64,000 bases of DNA from Thermoguttaceae bacterium (GTDB lineage Bacteria; Planctomycetota; Planctomycetia; Pirellulales; Thermoguttaceae): assembly GCA_017939795.1 (NCBI GenBank), contig JAGBAA010000141.1:1-64000 (forward strand), in the 5' to 3' direction. A program made the position numbers and the translations under genes. Positions 26,263 to 34,239 of the stretch are shown piece after piece (position 1 is the first letter of the stretch; each line of letters starts with the position of its first letter). Under the pieces are notes generated by a model that saw only the letters and a list, made by a program, of their open reading frames with translations, did not search any database and was not told the DNA's origin.

Positions 26263-28659
26263 TCAGGATTCGGGCCTCTGGAGCGGGATGTACTGGGTCG
26301 GCATGCTGGTCTGGAGGTTGGCGGCTTCGACCGATTCTATGTGGAAAAATTCCTGCGCACGGATCTTTTTCCCATCCTTTCCGACAGGCCGTTTGGTCCA
26401 GGTCCCGTCAGAATGCAGGATCTGGGACTTTTGATTATCCGCAAGAAAAACGTCCAGGATCTTTCGGATCCTTTTCTTGAGTTTTTTGGAAAGGATCGGG
26501 AAAATGATTTCCAGGCGATGCTCCAGATTGCGCGTCATCCAGTCGGAACTTGCGAGGTAGATCTCGCTGTCGCCGCCGTTATGGAAGCAGAAAATACGTG
26601 CGTGCTCCAGGAATCGGTCGATGATGGACGTGACCTCAATGTTCTCGGAAAGTCCGGGTACTCCGGGTCTCAGACAGCAGATACCGCGGACATTCAGCCG
26701 GATCTTGACCCCGTGCTGGGATGCCCGATAGAGAGCTTCAATAATGTGCGGATCTTCAAGCGAATTGACCTTTGCGAGAATACATCCCGGCTGTGCGGGG
26801 GTCGAAAGGGCGATCTCGCGGTCGATAAGTTCCAGAAAATGGCGTTTCAGATGGACCGGTTCAACCGTGAGACGCTTCCAGCCGACCGATTCCGAGTAGC
26901 CGGTCAGGATGTTGAAGAACGCCGCGACGTCGCTTGCGATCTCCGGATTACTGGTCATCAGCGCAATGTCGGAATAAAATCGGGCTGTCCGGTCATTGTA
27001 GTTGCCGGTCGAAAGGTGAACGTAACGCCGGATCCTCCCCTTTTCCCTTCGGATGATGAGCATCGCCTTCGCGTGCGTCTTCAGACCTGCGATCCCGTAA
27101 ATGACGTGGCATCCGGCCGTTTCAAGCTGGCGGGTCCACTGGAGGTTTCTGGATTCGTCGAATCGGGCACGAAGCTCGACCAGGACGGAGACTTCCTTGC
27201 CGTTCTGTGCCGCCTTGATGAGCGCCTTTACGATCGGAGAATCGCCGCTCGTCCTGTAAAGCGTCTGCTTGATCGCGAGGACGTCTGGATCTTCAGCCGC
27301 CGACTCCAGAAGGTCGATCACCGGGGTGAATTTTTCGTACGGCATGAAGAGCATGACGTCTTCCTGTGCGATGCGCTCGTAGAGGTCGCCGCAGTCTTTC
27401 AGATCGAGCGGATCGACGGGCTTCCATTCGCGATAGCAGACGTCCTGAAGCCGGTGATTGCCTGCGAGTTCGTGTAAGACCGTGGCGTCAAGCGGTGCGT
27501 CCAGCTCGTAAATGTCGCGTTCCGTCAAATTCAGGAGCTGTGCGATCTTTTCACGTATCTGCGGTGCGCAGTTTGCAGAGATCTCGAGACGAACGACGTC
27601 GCGATATTTGCGCGAGAGGACTGCATTCTGTACTTCCTGGGCAAAATCGGGCTGAAATCGGTCTTCGATCGGGACATCTTCGTCCCGGGTGATCCGGAAT
27701 ACCGAATGGGATAGGATCTCGCATCCGGGAAACAGAAGGTCGGCATTTTCCGCAATGACCTGTTCCAGAAACGCATACGATGTCTGTTCCGTCGTCGTGT
27801 AGAATTTGACGAAACGCGAAATCTGGGTCGGGACCGGGATCACGGCAAGTTTTTCTTCAAATTCCTGTTCCTGCTGCGGCAGTTTGCGTCCGCGGGAACG
27901 CCCTGAAGCTGTTTTTTTGCTTGAGAGGCTTTCCATGCGTTTCGTTTTGGATCTTCGGGACTCCGAACGGGAGACAGACAGATTTTCAGGGTCTTCCGTT
28001 TCCTCGGATCGAGTTTTCGTTTCTGCCGCCTTTCTTTTGGCTGCCGTCTTGCGCACGGAAACAGATGTTTCTCCGGCGTGATTCTTCCGATGATTTTCGG
28101 AAATGGAAGATTTCCGGTTGCTGATATTTGACGGGACTTTCATCCAAAGTGCGACGTAAAGCTGAAGTGCCGGCAGAAGGGGCATTGGGTGAATGTCTTC
28201 GATCGCCATGGGAGTGAGGATCGGGAGGATCTCCGACTCGAAACAGCCGCGCAGCCAGGTTTTGGCGTTTTCGTTCATCTGGGCATACGAAGTGACTTCC
28301 AGACCGTAGGTCTCCATGTTTGCCAGGGCTTTCCGGATCGCCGCCGACTGAACACTGACCAGTTCGTGCGCCTTTTCGGAGATTTTTTCCAGAAGCACTC
28401 CTGCCTTTCTCGCCGAGTTTTCCGAAATGTCGCGGTCTGCTCGGAGTTTCTGGTGCGCACTGGCGACGCGGACTTTGAAGAATTCGTCAAGATTCGAGCT
28501 GGTGATCGCCAGGAATTTCAGACGTTCTGCAAACGGTACACTTTCATCCAACCCTTCCTGCAGTACCCGGTAATTAAACGCCAGCCAGCTCAGGTCCCGT
28601 TCAAAGAAGTTTTCTGGAAGGTCCGTGCGGATCTTTGAATTTGATTTTTTCTGGATCAT
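26263..28659 (-). CDS. ppk1: Polyphosphate kinase 1 with a basic insert
   Basis: Predicted 798-residue enzyme that reversibly polymerises ATP gamma-phosphate into polyphosphate. The N-terminal domain FFERDLSWLAFNYRVL, the autophosphorylated His in GLKTHAKAML (H529) and the second catalytic His in RFLEHARIFCF (H686) are intact. The family is usually about 690-720 residues; the excess is a Ser/Lys/Arg/Glu-rich, probably disordered insert at about 176-268 that interrupts the head domain. AAGGAG lies rather far (about 13 nt) before the start. ppx lies upstream on the same strand, separated by a 38-bp repeat array. No clear terminator follows; the frame stops 98 bp from the PEP-CTERM promoter. Confidence 0.95.
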   Translation of the reverse strand: MIQKKSNSKIRTDLPENFFERDLSWLAFNYRVLQEGLDESVPFAERLKFLAITSSNLDEFFKVRVASAHQKLRADRDISENSARKAGVLLEKISEKAHELVSVQSAAIRKALANMETYGLEVTSYAQMNENAKTWLRGCFESEILPILTPMAIEDIHPMPLLPALQLYVALWMKVPSNISNRKSSISENHRKNHAGETSVSVRKTAAKRKAAETKTRSEETEDPENLSVSRSESRRSKTKRMESLSSKKTASGRSRGRKLPQQEQEFEEKLAVIPVPTQISRFVKFYTTTEQTSYAFLEQVIAENADLLFPGCEILSHSVFRITRDEDVPIEDRFQPDFAQEVQNAVLSRKYRDVVRLEISANCAPQIREKIAQLLNLTERDIYELDAPLDATVLHELAGNHRLQDVCYREWKPVDPLDLKDCGDLYERIAQEDVMLFMPYEKFTPVIDLLESAAEDPDVLAIKQTLYRTSGDSPIVKALIKAAQNGKEVSVLVELRARFDESRNLQWTRQLETAGCHVIYGIAGLKTHAKAMLIIRREKGRIRRYVHLSTGNYNDRTARFYSDIALMTSNPEIASDVAAFFNILTGYSESVGWKRLTVEPVHLKRHFLELIDREIALSTPAQPGCILAKVNSLEDPHIIEALYRASQHGVKIRLNVRGICCLRPGVPGLSENIEVTSIIDRFLEHARIFCFHNGGDSEIYLASSDWMTRNLEHRLEIIFPILSKKLKKRIRKILDVFLADNQKSQILHSDGTWTKRPVGKDGKKIRAQEFFHIESVEAANLQTSMPTQYIPLQRPES

Positions 28660-28715
28660 TTCAGATCGATCTCTCCTTAATTGTTGTGTCTTTTGTGCGT
28701 TTTTGATGTTTTCCC

Positions 28716-28910
28716 GTCCGGAAGTGTTCCGGTCCGCGTTTCAGTTCGTTTACGTTCGGAAGTGTTCCGGTCCGCGTTTCAGTTCGTTTACGTTCGGAAG
28801 TGTTCCGGTTCGCGTTTCAGTTCGTTTACGTCCGGAAGTGTTTCGGTTCGCGTTTCAGTGCGTTTACGTTCGGAAGTGTTCCGGTTCGCGTTTCAGTTCG
28901 TTTACGTTCG
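28716..28910 (-). repeat. 38-bp tandem repeat array between ppx and ppk1
   Basis: Five consecutive units start at 28721, 28759, 28797, 28835 and 28873, each exactly 38 bp apart and differing by a few substitutions. Each carries the palindrome CGGAAGTGTTCCG (one unit has TTTCG). The ppx stop codon sits in the proximal unit. The unit length is not a multiple of three, and no ORF on the minus strand is preserved through it, so it is not a coding repeat. It fills most of the 242-bp gap before ppk1. Confidence 0.92.
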
Positions 28911-30452
28911 GAAAAGGATCCGGATCCCGAAAATATCCTCAAACATTTTTCCCTGCGTTTCAAGCGAACGCGCTTTCAGAAGGATGGTATCGTCCGGCGG
29001 GAGAATGACCGTCAGTTCGTCACCGGACCGCTCGAATTCGAGCGCATTGGGATCGTGGAAGTTTCCGTGATTCAGTGCATCCGCAATACGCAGGATCGCT
29101 GCGAGTTTGCTGATGGCGACCCGGGCTTCACGCGGAAGAGACATGAAGGACGTGTGGGAGTATTTCGGAGCAGAGCGGTAGCTGTATCGTGCGATGAATG
29201 CCGTCATTTCTGTCTCGGCACGGCGAAGACCGAAGATCTCCGAGTTGCCGATCAGGTAAAACGAATGCTTATGGAACGACCGGTTGTTCACGAATCTGCC
29301 GCAGTTCTGAAGGATCGCAGAGACCTGAAGCAGGAGTCGGTAACGCGGGGAAAGACCATGCTCCGCTTTCATTTCGTCGAAAAGTCGGACTGCCAGTTGT
29401 TCTGTCTGGGAAGCGTGCTCCAGATCGACGTGGAATTTCTCCGCGAGTTTTCTGGCGGCGTCCAGTACGGCATCCTGATAGTTGGAATTTTCGAAGCCCC
29501 AGACTTCACGTGCGATGGCTCGAAGAACGCCGTGGCGCATGGAAGAAAGACTCACCTGAAACGAAGAGACCGACGTTCTGTGAAGGATCTCCTGGTAGGT
29601 CAGGAACGCCGGTACCGTCGTTTCCGCCGTCTGAAAATTCAGACCAAATGTCCTGCAGAGACGCGAAGTATCCATTTTCAGGCAGCGTTCGACCAGAGAA
29701 TCAAACCGATTCATGCGGACTCGCTTGAAGTTTCCCATACTGGAAGGCTCCCCGAGTTTTTTGGCGACAAAACGCGGCTCTGATCCCATCGTCAGGACAT
29801 AATCGACCTCACTGAACGAAAAGTAGGATTCTGCCGCAGTAAGGAGTTCGCGGATCGCATGACGAAAAATGGATGCGCTGTTTTCGGGGAGTTCATTTCC
29901 GGAAATGAGCTGCTCCCGCATTCGGATCGCTCCAAGATTGAGACTTTGCGAATTTACGACGGTACCGCCCCGCAGGACTGCCAGCAGAGTGCTTCCGCCG
30001 CCGACATTAATGATCAGAACATTTTTGTCTTTCGCGATGAAATCGTTTCGCAGTTCATCCTGCACGGCCGTGACGATGAACTGGACTTCTTCTGCCGGGT
30101 CGATGATCTCCACTTCAAGCCCCGTTGCGATGCGGATCCGGTCTATGAAAATATCTGCGTTCGGCGCTTCACGGATCGAAGCGGTCGCGACGACGCGAAT
30201 ATGCTGCACATCGTATTGGGTAAAGAGCTTCCGGAAACTCTTCAGGATCTCGATCCCTACGCGCATGGACTGTGCCGAAAGACCGCCCCGCCGAAACGTT
30301 TCCTTGCCGAACCAGACACCGCGGGCCAGCTGTTCGAGAATTTCGATCCGTCCGTCGGAATATGATTCCGCGATCGTACAGCGTATCGTATTGGTCCCAA
30401 TGTCGACTGCCGCGATCATTTTCGGGGGAGTGATTTCTGCCAGAGTGTCCAT
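28902..30452 (-). CDS. ppx: Ppx/GppA exopolyphosphatase family protein
   Basis: Predicted 516-residue cytoplasmic phosphatase that removes phosphate from polyphosphate ends and/or hydrolyses pppGpp. The ASKHA fold motifs are visible: AAVDIGTNTIRCTIAE (phosphate 1), VATASIREAPN, and NVGGGSTLLAVLRGG (phosphate 2). A C-terminal HD-like helical region follows (SQTEQLAVRLFDEMKAEHGLS). The start at 30452 is the ATG just before the fold; an upstream in-frame start would overlap the -35 element. The final codons and the stop lie in the first unit of the 38-bp array. The pairing with ppk1 argues for polyphosphate as the main substrate; Ppx versus GppA is not settled. Confidence 0.92.
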   Translation of the reverse strand: MDTLAEITPPKMIAAVDIGTNTIRCTIAESYSDGRIEILEQLARGVWFGKETFRRGGLSAQSMRVGIEILKSFRKLFTQYDVQHIRVVATASIREAPNADIFIDRIRIATGLEVEIIDPAEEVQFIVTAVQDELRNDFIAKDKNVLIINVGGGSTLLAVLRGGTVVNSQSLNLGAIRMREQLISGNELPENSASIFRHAIRELLTAAESYFSFSEVDYVLTMGSEPRFVAKKLGEPSSMGNFKRVRMNRFDSLVERCLKMDTSRLCRTFGLNFQTAETTVPAFLTYQEILHRTSVSSFQVSLSSMRHGVLRAIAREVWGFENSNYQDAVLDAARKLAEKFHVDLEHASQTEQLAVRLFDEMKAEHGLSPRYRLLLQVSAILQNCGRFVNNRSFHKHSFYLIGNSEIFGLRRAETEMTAFIARYSYRSAPKYSHTSFMSLPREARVAISKLAAILRIADALNHGNFHDPNALEFERSGDELTVILPPDDTILLKARSLETQGKMFEDIFGIRILFRT

Positions 30453-30513
30453 TTGATCTTCATTTCGATTTCTGAATTTTTGGGGAATGGGGGCGCGTGT
30501 CCCCGATACTGAA

Positions 30514-30542
30514 ATTTTAGCACACAAAAGAGAGAAAGTCAA
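30514..30542 (-). promoter_or_regulatory. Promoter of ppx
   Basis: On the minus strand TTGACT (30537-30542), a 17-nt spacer and TAAAAT (30514-30519) preceded by TGC (extended -10). The leader of about 55 nt contains a GGGG...CCCC hairpin near 30490-30504. Confidence 0.75.
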
Positions 30543-30679
30543 GGCCCGGCCTGCGCCGGAATGAAAAAGGATGGAAAGAAAATCGTTTTTTTTCTGGTTT
30601 TTCAGGAGTTTTTAAGAGGAGAGTATTCCTCTCATCGGATGCCGGAAAGAAAAGACTGTCGGGCAGAAAAAGATTTCAG

Positions 30680-30717
30680 AAAAAATCCGGACGGATCGGC
30701 ACGCGAAACGTCCGGAC
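30680..30717 (-). terminator. Intrinsic terminator of the transglutaminase-like gene
   Basis: On the minus strand GTCCGGACG (30709-30717) pairs with CGTCCGGAT (30685-30693), then a run of T. Confidence 0.9.
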
Positions 30718-30742
30718 ATGTTCGTTGACGGAACGTCTAACT

Positions 30743-31723
30743 TTACGGCGTCACGACTTCGCTGATCCACTGATAGGATGGAGCCGCCTTGCTTTTTGTC
30801 TTCATCTGCTGCGGCAGGTAGCGGTACTTTTTGCGGTCGCCGGGCATCGTGAAATTGTCGCCTTTCTGCAGGATGATATACTGGAACGGCATTTCTCCAA
30901 ACGCTTTGTCGCCGGCGGGCTGGCACGGGAACCAGAAACCGTCGCCGTTTTCATTTTCGAGGTAAAATTCCGCAAAACAGTGTTCCGGTACCCAAACTGT
31001 CCGGGCCGGGATCCCTTTTGCGCGGCAGATGGCGATGAAGAGGGAGGAAAGTTCTTCGCAGTCGCCCGTTCCGTCTTTTAGAGCGGCCAGCGCACCTTTC
31101 AGGTCGCCGTTTTCGTATTTGATGTTGGCCTGGACCCAGTCGTAGACGGCTTCCACTTCATCCCACGCATTTTCAGCGTCTGTTCCGATCGTTCGGGCCA
31201 GTTTTGCGATCGCTTTATCCTTTGATTCGATCTTTTCGCTCGGTTTCAGGTAAAGTCCGAATGTTTTGGGCAGTTTTTTGGGATCGGGTTTCACGAAACC
31301 TTCCGTATTTTCGGGTTTCAGCTGCGTGGAAGACTCACATTCAAAGCGGGTCACGACCTCTGCCGTTTCGCCAGCTGGGAGCGAGGGGATCCGGATGACC
31401 ATCAGTGCCGAACCGCCGCGCTGTTTCTGGATGGAAACTTTTGCGTATGGTGAGTGGCGTTCTTCGGCGACTTTGACTTTCTGTTCCGGCCAGCTGACGG
31501 GGATCGGGATCGTCGCGATGACGCCAGTCACCGGAGCGCGGCGAGCTTCAAGTTTCAGACCGCATTCCCAGTACTGAATGAGAGACTCACCAAGCTCGCA
31601 GCCGCCTTTGGGGATCTCGGTCCCATCTTCCGTCACGTCGTCGCGGAACTGACCGAATGCCGCTGCGGAGCAAAACAGCAGCACGAGGGCTGAAATGCAA
31701 AAAATGTTCGTTTTATTTTTCAT
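30743..31723 (-). CDS. Exported transglutaminase-like protein
   Basis: Predicted 326-residue secreted protein with signal peptide (1-24, ending SAAAFGQ). An Ig-like region (about 45-130) precedes a transglutaminase-like core: GDCEELSSLFIAICRAKGIPAR gives the nucleophile C222, and PEHCFAEFY gives H248. The third residue, normally Asp in a W-x-x-x-D-P context, here aligns with Gln in WFPCQP (Q268), so activity may be altered. AGGGG lies 6 nt before the start. Family members act as proteases, peptidases or crosslinkers; the substrate is unknown. It is a single gene with its own terminator. Confidence 0.83.
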   Translation of the reverse strand: MKNKTNIFCISALVLLFCSAAAFGQFRDDVTEDGTEIPKGGCELGESLIQYWECGLKLEARRAPVTGVIATIPIPVSWPEQKVKVAEERHSPYAKVSIQKQRGGSALMVIRIPSLPAGETAEVVTRFECESSTQLKPENTEGFVKPDPKKLPKTFGLYLKPSEKIESKDKAIAKLARTIGTDAENAWDEVEAVYDWVQANIKYENGDLKGALAALKDGTGDCEELSSLFIAICRAKGIPARTVWVPEHCFAEFYLENENGDGFWFPCQPAGDKAFGEMPFQYIILQKGDNFTMPGDRKKYRYLPQQMKTKSKAAPSYQWISEVVTP

Positions 31724-32011
31724 GGGAAACCCCTGATTTTCAAATTTAGATCAAAGAAACATAAAATCCCATTTTCTTTTATCGTGTGCGAAACCGATTT
31801 TCATGAGCAAAGAAGTAAAGAAAGATCAAAAAGAATAGGGGTGATCCAGCTCTCCATGCTTTCAAAAATTCTGAACACGCCCGTCTCGAAGCCAACAGTA
31901 AAGACCGCGGTGCCAGACCGGTGTGGAGCAAAGAGAAACCGGCGGGATCGATCTGGTCTGACCCAACGTTCCAGTCCAACGCGCCTGCGCGATTTCGGCA
32001 AGAAGTCCCCC
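31724..32011. other. Intergenic region with a GC-rich, pairing-prone block
   Basis: Between about 31880 and 32010 the intergenic DNA is unusually GC-rich and carries nested complementary segments (CCAGA...TCTGG and CCGGT...ACCGG, near 31913-31960). It lies upstream of the tyrS promoter, so it is not a tyrS leader. No conserved ORF is seen on either strand. It may be a small RNA gene or a decayed sequence. Confidence 0.35.
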
Positions 32012-32039
32012 TTGCGCAAAAATGAAAACGCACTATAAT
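32012..32039 (+). promoter_or_regulatory. Promoter of tyrS
   Basis: TTGCGC (32012-32017), a 16-nt spacer and a perfect TATAAT (32034-32039). The leader is about 66 nt of AT-rich sequence without a T-box-like structure. Confidence 0.7.
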
Positions 32040-32111
32040 TAAGGAACTGAGTACTTTTTTGTTTTTTCATAATTTCGGATTTTAAAAAGAAAAGAAGAAG
32101 GAGTCAGACCG

Positions 32112-33401
32112 ATGACGAAACCGGTAAGTGACGTGATTGCGGAACTGCGTTGGCGCAAACAGATTTTTCAGACGACGGACGATGCGAATATTTCCGCCTG
32201 GCTGATGGAAAAACCGCGTGCACTGTATGCCGGCTTTGATCCGACTGCGGACAGTCTTCATGTCGGTCACCTCATGGCATTGATGATCCTGCGCCGTTTT
32301 CAGAAAGCGGGGCATCGTCCGATCGCTCTGGTCGGCGGGGCGACGGGGATGATCGGCGACCCGAGCGGAAAGAGTGCGGAACGTAAGCAGCTCACGCCGG
32401 AAACGGTCGCGTACAATGTGGAGTGCATCAAGAAACAGGTCGGCCGTTTTCTGGATTTCGGCGATGGTCCGGAAGATGCTGTGCTGGTCAATAATTACGA
32501 CTGGCTCGCGAATAAAACGTTCATCGAGTTCCTGCGCGATGTTGGAAAATGCTTTCCGGTGAATGCGATGCTGGCGAAAGACTCCGTGAAGTCCCGTCTG
32601 GAACGCGAAAATGGTCTGAGCTACACGGAGTTCAGCTACATGCTGCTTCAGTCGTACGACTTTGTGCATCTTTATCGTGAATTTGGCTGTGAGCTTCAGG
32701 TCGGCGGAAGCGATCAGTGGGGAAACATCACGACGGGGATCGATCTTGCCCGCCGTATGGAAGGCGTTCAGCTCTACGGCATGACCGCGCCGCTTCTGAC
32801 GAAATCGGACGGCACGAAAATGGGAAAAACCGAGTCCGGTGCGCTTTGGCTGGATGCGGAAAAATGCTCCCCGTACCAGTTCTACCAGTACTGGATGAAC
32901 GTCGAGGATTCGGAGGTCGTGAAGCTCCTCTCGCTCATGACGGATCTTGAACAGGAAGAGGTCGAGTCGATCACTGCGGCGCATCTGGAGGCTCCGGAAA
33001 AACGTTTCGGTCAGCGTCGGGCGGCAGAGGAGATCACTCGCCTGGTGCATGGCGATGAGGGACTTGCGGCCGCGCAGAAGGCGACGGAGATCTTCTTCGG
33101 TGCAGAGATCAAAGATCTCAAGGATGAGCAGCTGCGCTCCATTTTCAAGGACGTTCCGTCGGCAGAATTCACCCGTGCAGAGCTGGAAGCCGGGATCGGG
33201 ATCGGCGATGCTCTCGTCAAGTCCGGCGTCGCGAAGACGAAATCGGATGTGCGCCGTGCCTCTGAGCAGGGGGGATTGTACGTGAACAATCAGCGCGTCG
33301 CGGATATTCGTGAGCCGCTGACGGCTGCAAATCTGGCCAGCGAAAGCACGATCGTGCTGCGGATGGGCAAGAAAAAGTACTCGCTGGTCGTGATCCGTTA
33401 A
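32112..33401 (+). CDS. tyrS: Tyrosyl-tRNA synthetase
   Basis: Predicted 429-residue class I synthetase charging tRNA-Tyr. ALYAGFDPTADSLHVGHLMAL contains the HIGH-type motif HVGH (50-53). The ATP site GGATGMIGDPSGK, the tyrosine pocket LLQSYDFVHL with QVGGSDQWGNI, and the KMSKS-type motif KMGKT (236-240) all follow in order. A C-terminal S4 RNA-binding domain spans about 360-425 (SDVRRASEQGGLYVNNQRV). AAGGAG lies 9 nt before the start. Length is normal for the family. The next gene follows in the same direction after 64 bp. Confidence 0.98.
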   Translation: MTKPVSDVIAELRWRKQIFQTTDDANISAWLMEKPRALYAGFDPTADSLHVGHLMALMILRRFQKAGHRPIALVGGATGMIGDPSGKSAERKQLTPETVAYNVECIKKQVGRFLDFGDGPEDAVLVNNYDWLANKTFIEFLRDVGKCFPVNAMLAKDSVKSRLERENGLSYTEFSYMLLQSYDFVHLYREFGCELQVGGSDQWGNITTGIDLARRMEGVQLYGMTAPLLTKSDGTKMGKTESGALWLDAEKCSPYQFYQYWMNVEDSEVVKLLSLMTDLEQEEVESITAAHLEAPEKRFGQRRAAEEITRLVHGDEGLAAAQKATEIFFGAEIKDLKDEQLRSIFKDVPSAEFTRAELEAGIGIGDALVKSGVAKTKSDVRRASEQGGLYVNNQRVADIREPLTAANLASESTIVLRMGKKKYSLVVIR

Positions 33402-33465
33402 GAGAAACGGAGTGCTGCGGTTTAGGGAATAAGTCCGGAAATTTTGAAATAGGGAGAGGAACGTC

Positions 33466-34146
33466 ATGAAAAAACGCCGTATTTTCCGCTGGATCCTGAT
33501 TTTCGGACTTCTTTTCTTGCTGATTTCCGGAGTCATCGGGTCCTGGCTCTGGTGTGGGATTCATACTGTGCCGCAATATTATGCGGAACTCGCCATTACT
33601 GAGCAGACCCGAAAATCGGCAGAAGCTGACAGCCGCGCCATGGAACGCAAGGTCCAGATCCTTCGGCACAAGCTCCGGAAGGAAGAGATGTGGATCCTGG
33701 AATTTACGCAGGATGAACTGAATCACTGGCTCGCCATTGCGATCGGCGAAAAACGTTCCGGGATGCTTCCCCGGCGTTTGAAAGATCCGCGCGGAGTTAT
33801 TCTGGAGGATCGGATCCAGGCTGGAGTGACGGTGGATCTCCCCGAATATCGAGGTGTTCTTTCTGTTGAACTCTACCCGAAGATCGTGGAGCCGAATATT
33901 GCGGAAGTCGAGCTGAAGAATGTCGCGGCAGGGACGGTGAAGGTGCCGGCCCGGTTCTTGGAGGAAGTGATCCGCCAGGTCGCGCAGGAAATGTCGCTCC
34001 CTCTTGAAGTGAGGAATGAAGGGGGGAGCACGATCCTTCGCTACGCATTTCGTGAAGGGGATCTTTTTGTTGACGAGAAAGCGGTCGATGTGCACACGCT
34101 GACTCTGAACGGCAAGAAGGTCATCCTCACCGGCGGCGTGCATTGA
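33466..34146 (+). CDS. Membrane-anchored protein of unknown function
   Basis: Predicted 226-residue protein with a basic start (MKKRR) and one hydrophobic anchor (residues 8-31), so most of it is outside the cytoplasmic membrane. A charged helix (about 50-75) leads to WILEFTQDELNHWLAIAIGEK, and the rest is predicted beta-strand-rich. The pattern recalls small anchored YpmS/DUF2140-type proteins, but I cannot assign it. A good GGGAGAGG precedes the start. It lies downstream of tyrS and ends at a bidirectional terminator shared with cimA. Confidence 0.75.
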   Translation: MKKRRIFRWILIFGLLFLLISGVIGSWLWCGIHTVPQYYAELAITEQTRKSAEADSRAMERKVQILRHKLRKEEMWILEFTQDELNHWLAIAIGEKRSGMLPRRLKDPRGVILEDRIQAGVTVDLPEYRGVLSVELYPKIVEPNIAEVELKNVAAGTVKVPARFLEEVIRQVAQEMSLPLEVRNEGGSTILRYAFREGDLFVDEKAVDVHTLTLNGKKVILTGGVH

Positions 34147-34183
34147 TCCTGGCGTGAGGCTGTATTTTGACCTGAAATAAAAA

Positions 34184-34227
34184 ACGGCAGGAAGAGAAAC
34201 GTTTTCTTCTCCTGCCGTCGTTTTTTT
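34184..34227 (+). terminator. Bidirectional intrinsic terminator
   Basis: ACGGCAGGA (34184-34192) pairs with TCCTGCCGT (34210-34218). Seven T at 34221-34227 serve the plus strand; an A run before 34184 serves cimA on the minus strand. Confidence 0.92.
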
Positions 34228-34239
34228 CTCGCAGAATTT

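Noticed and set aside
28716-28910. CRISPR-like array
   Set aside because: The units abut without variable spacers and the whole period is 38 bp, so this is a plain tandem repeat. No cas genes are present.
32040-32111. T-box leader in front of tyrS
   Set aside because: The leader is about 66 nt, AT-rich and unstructured, without specifier loop or terminator.
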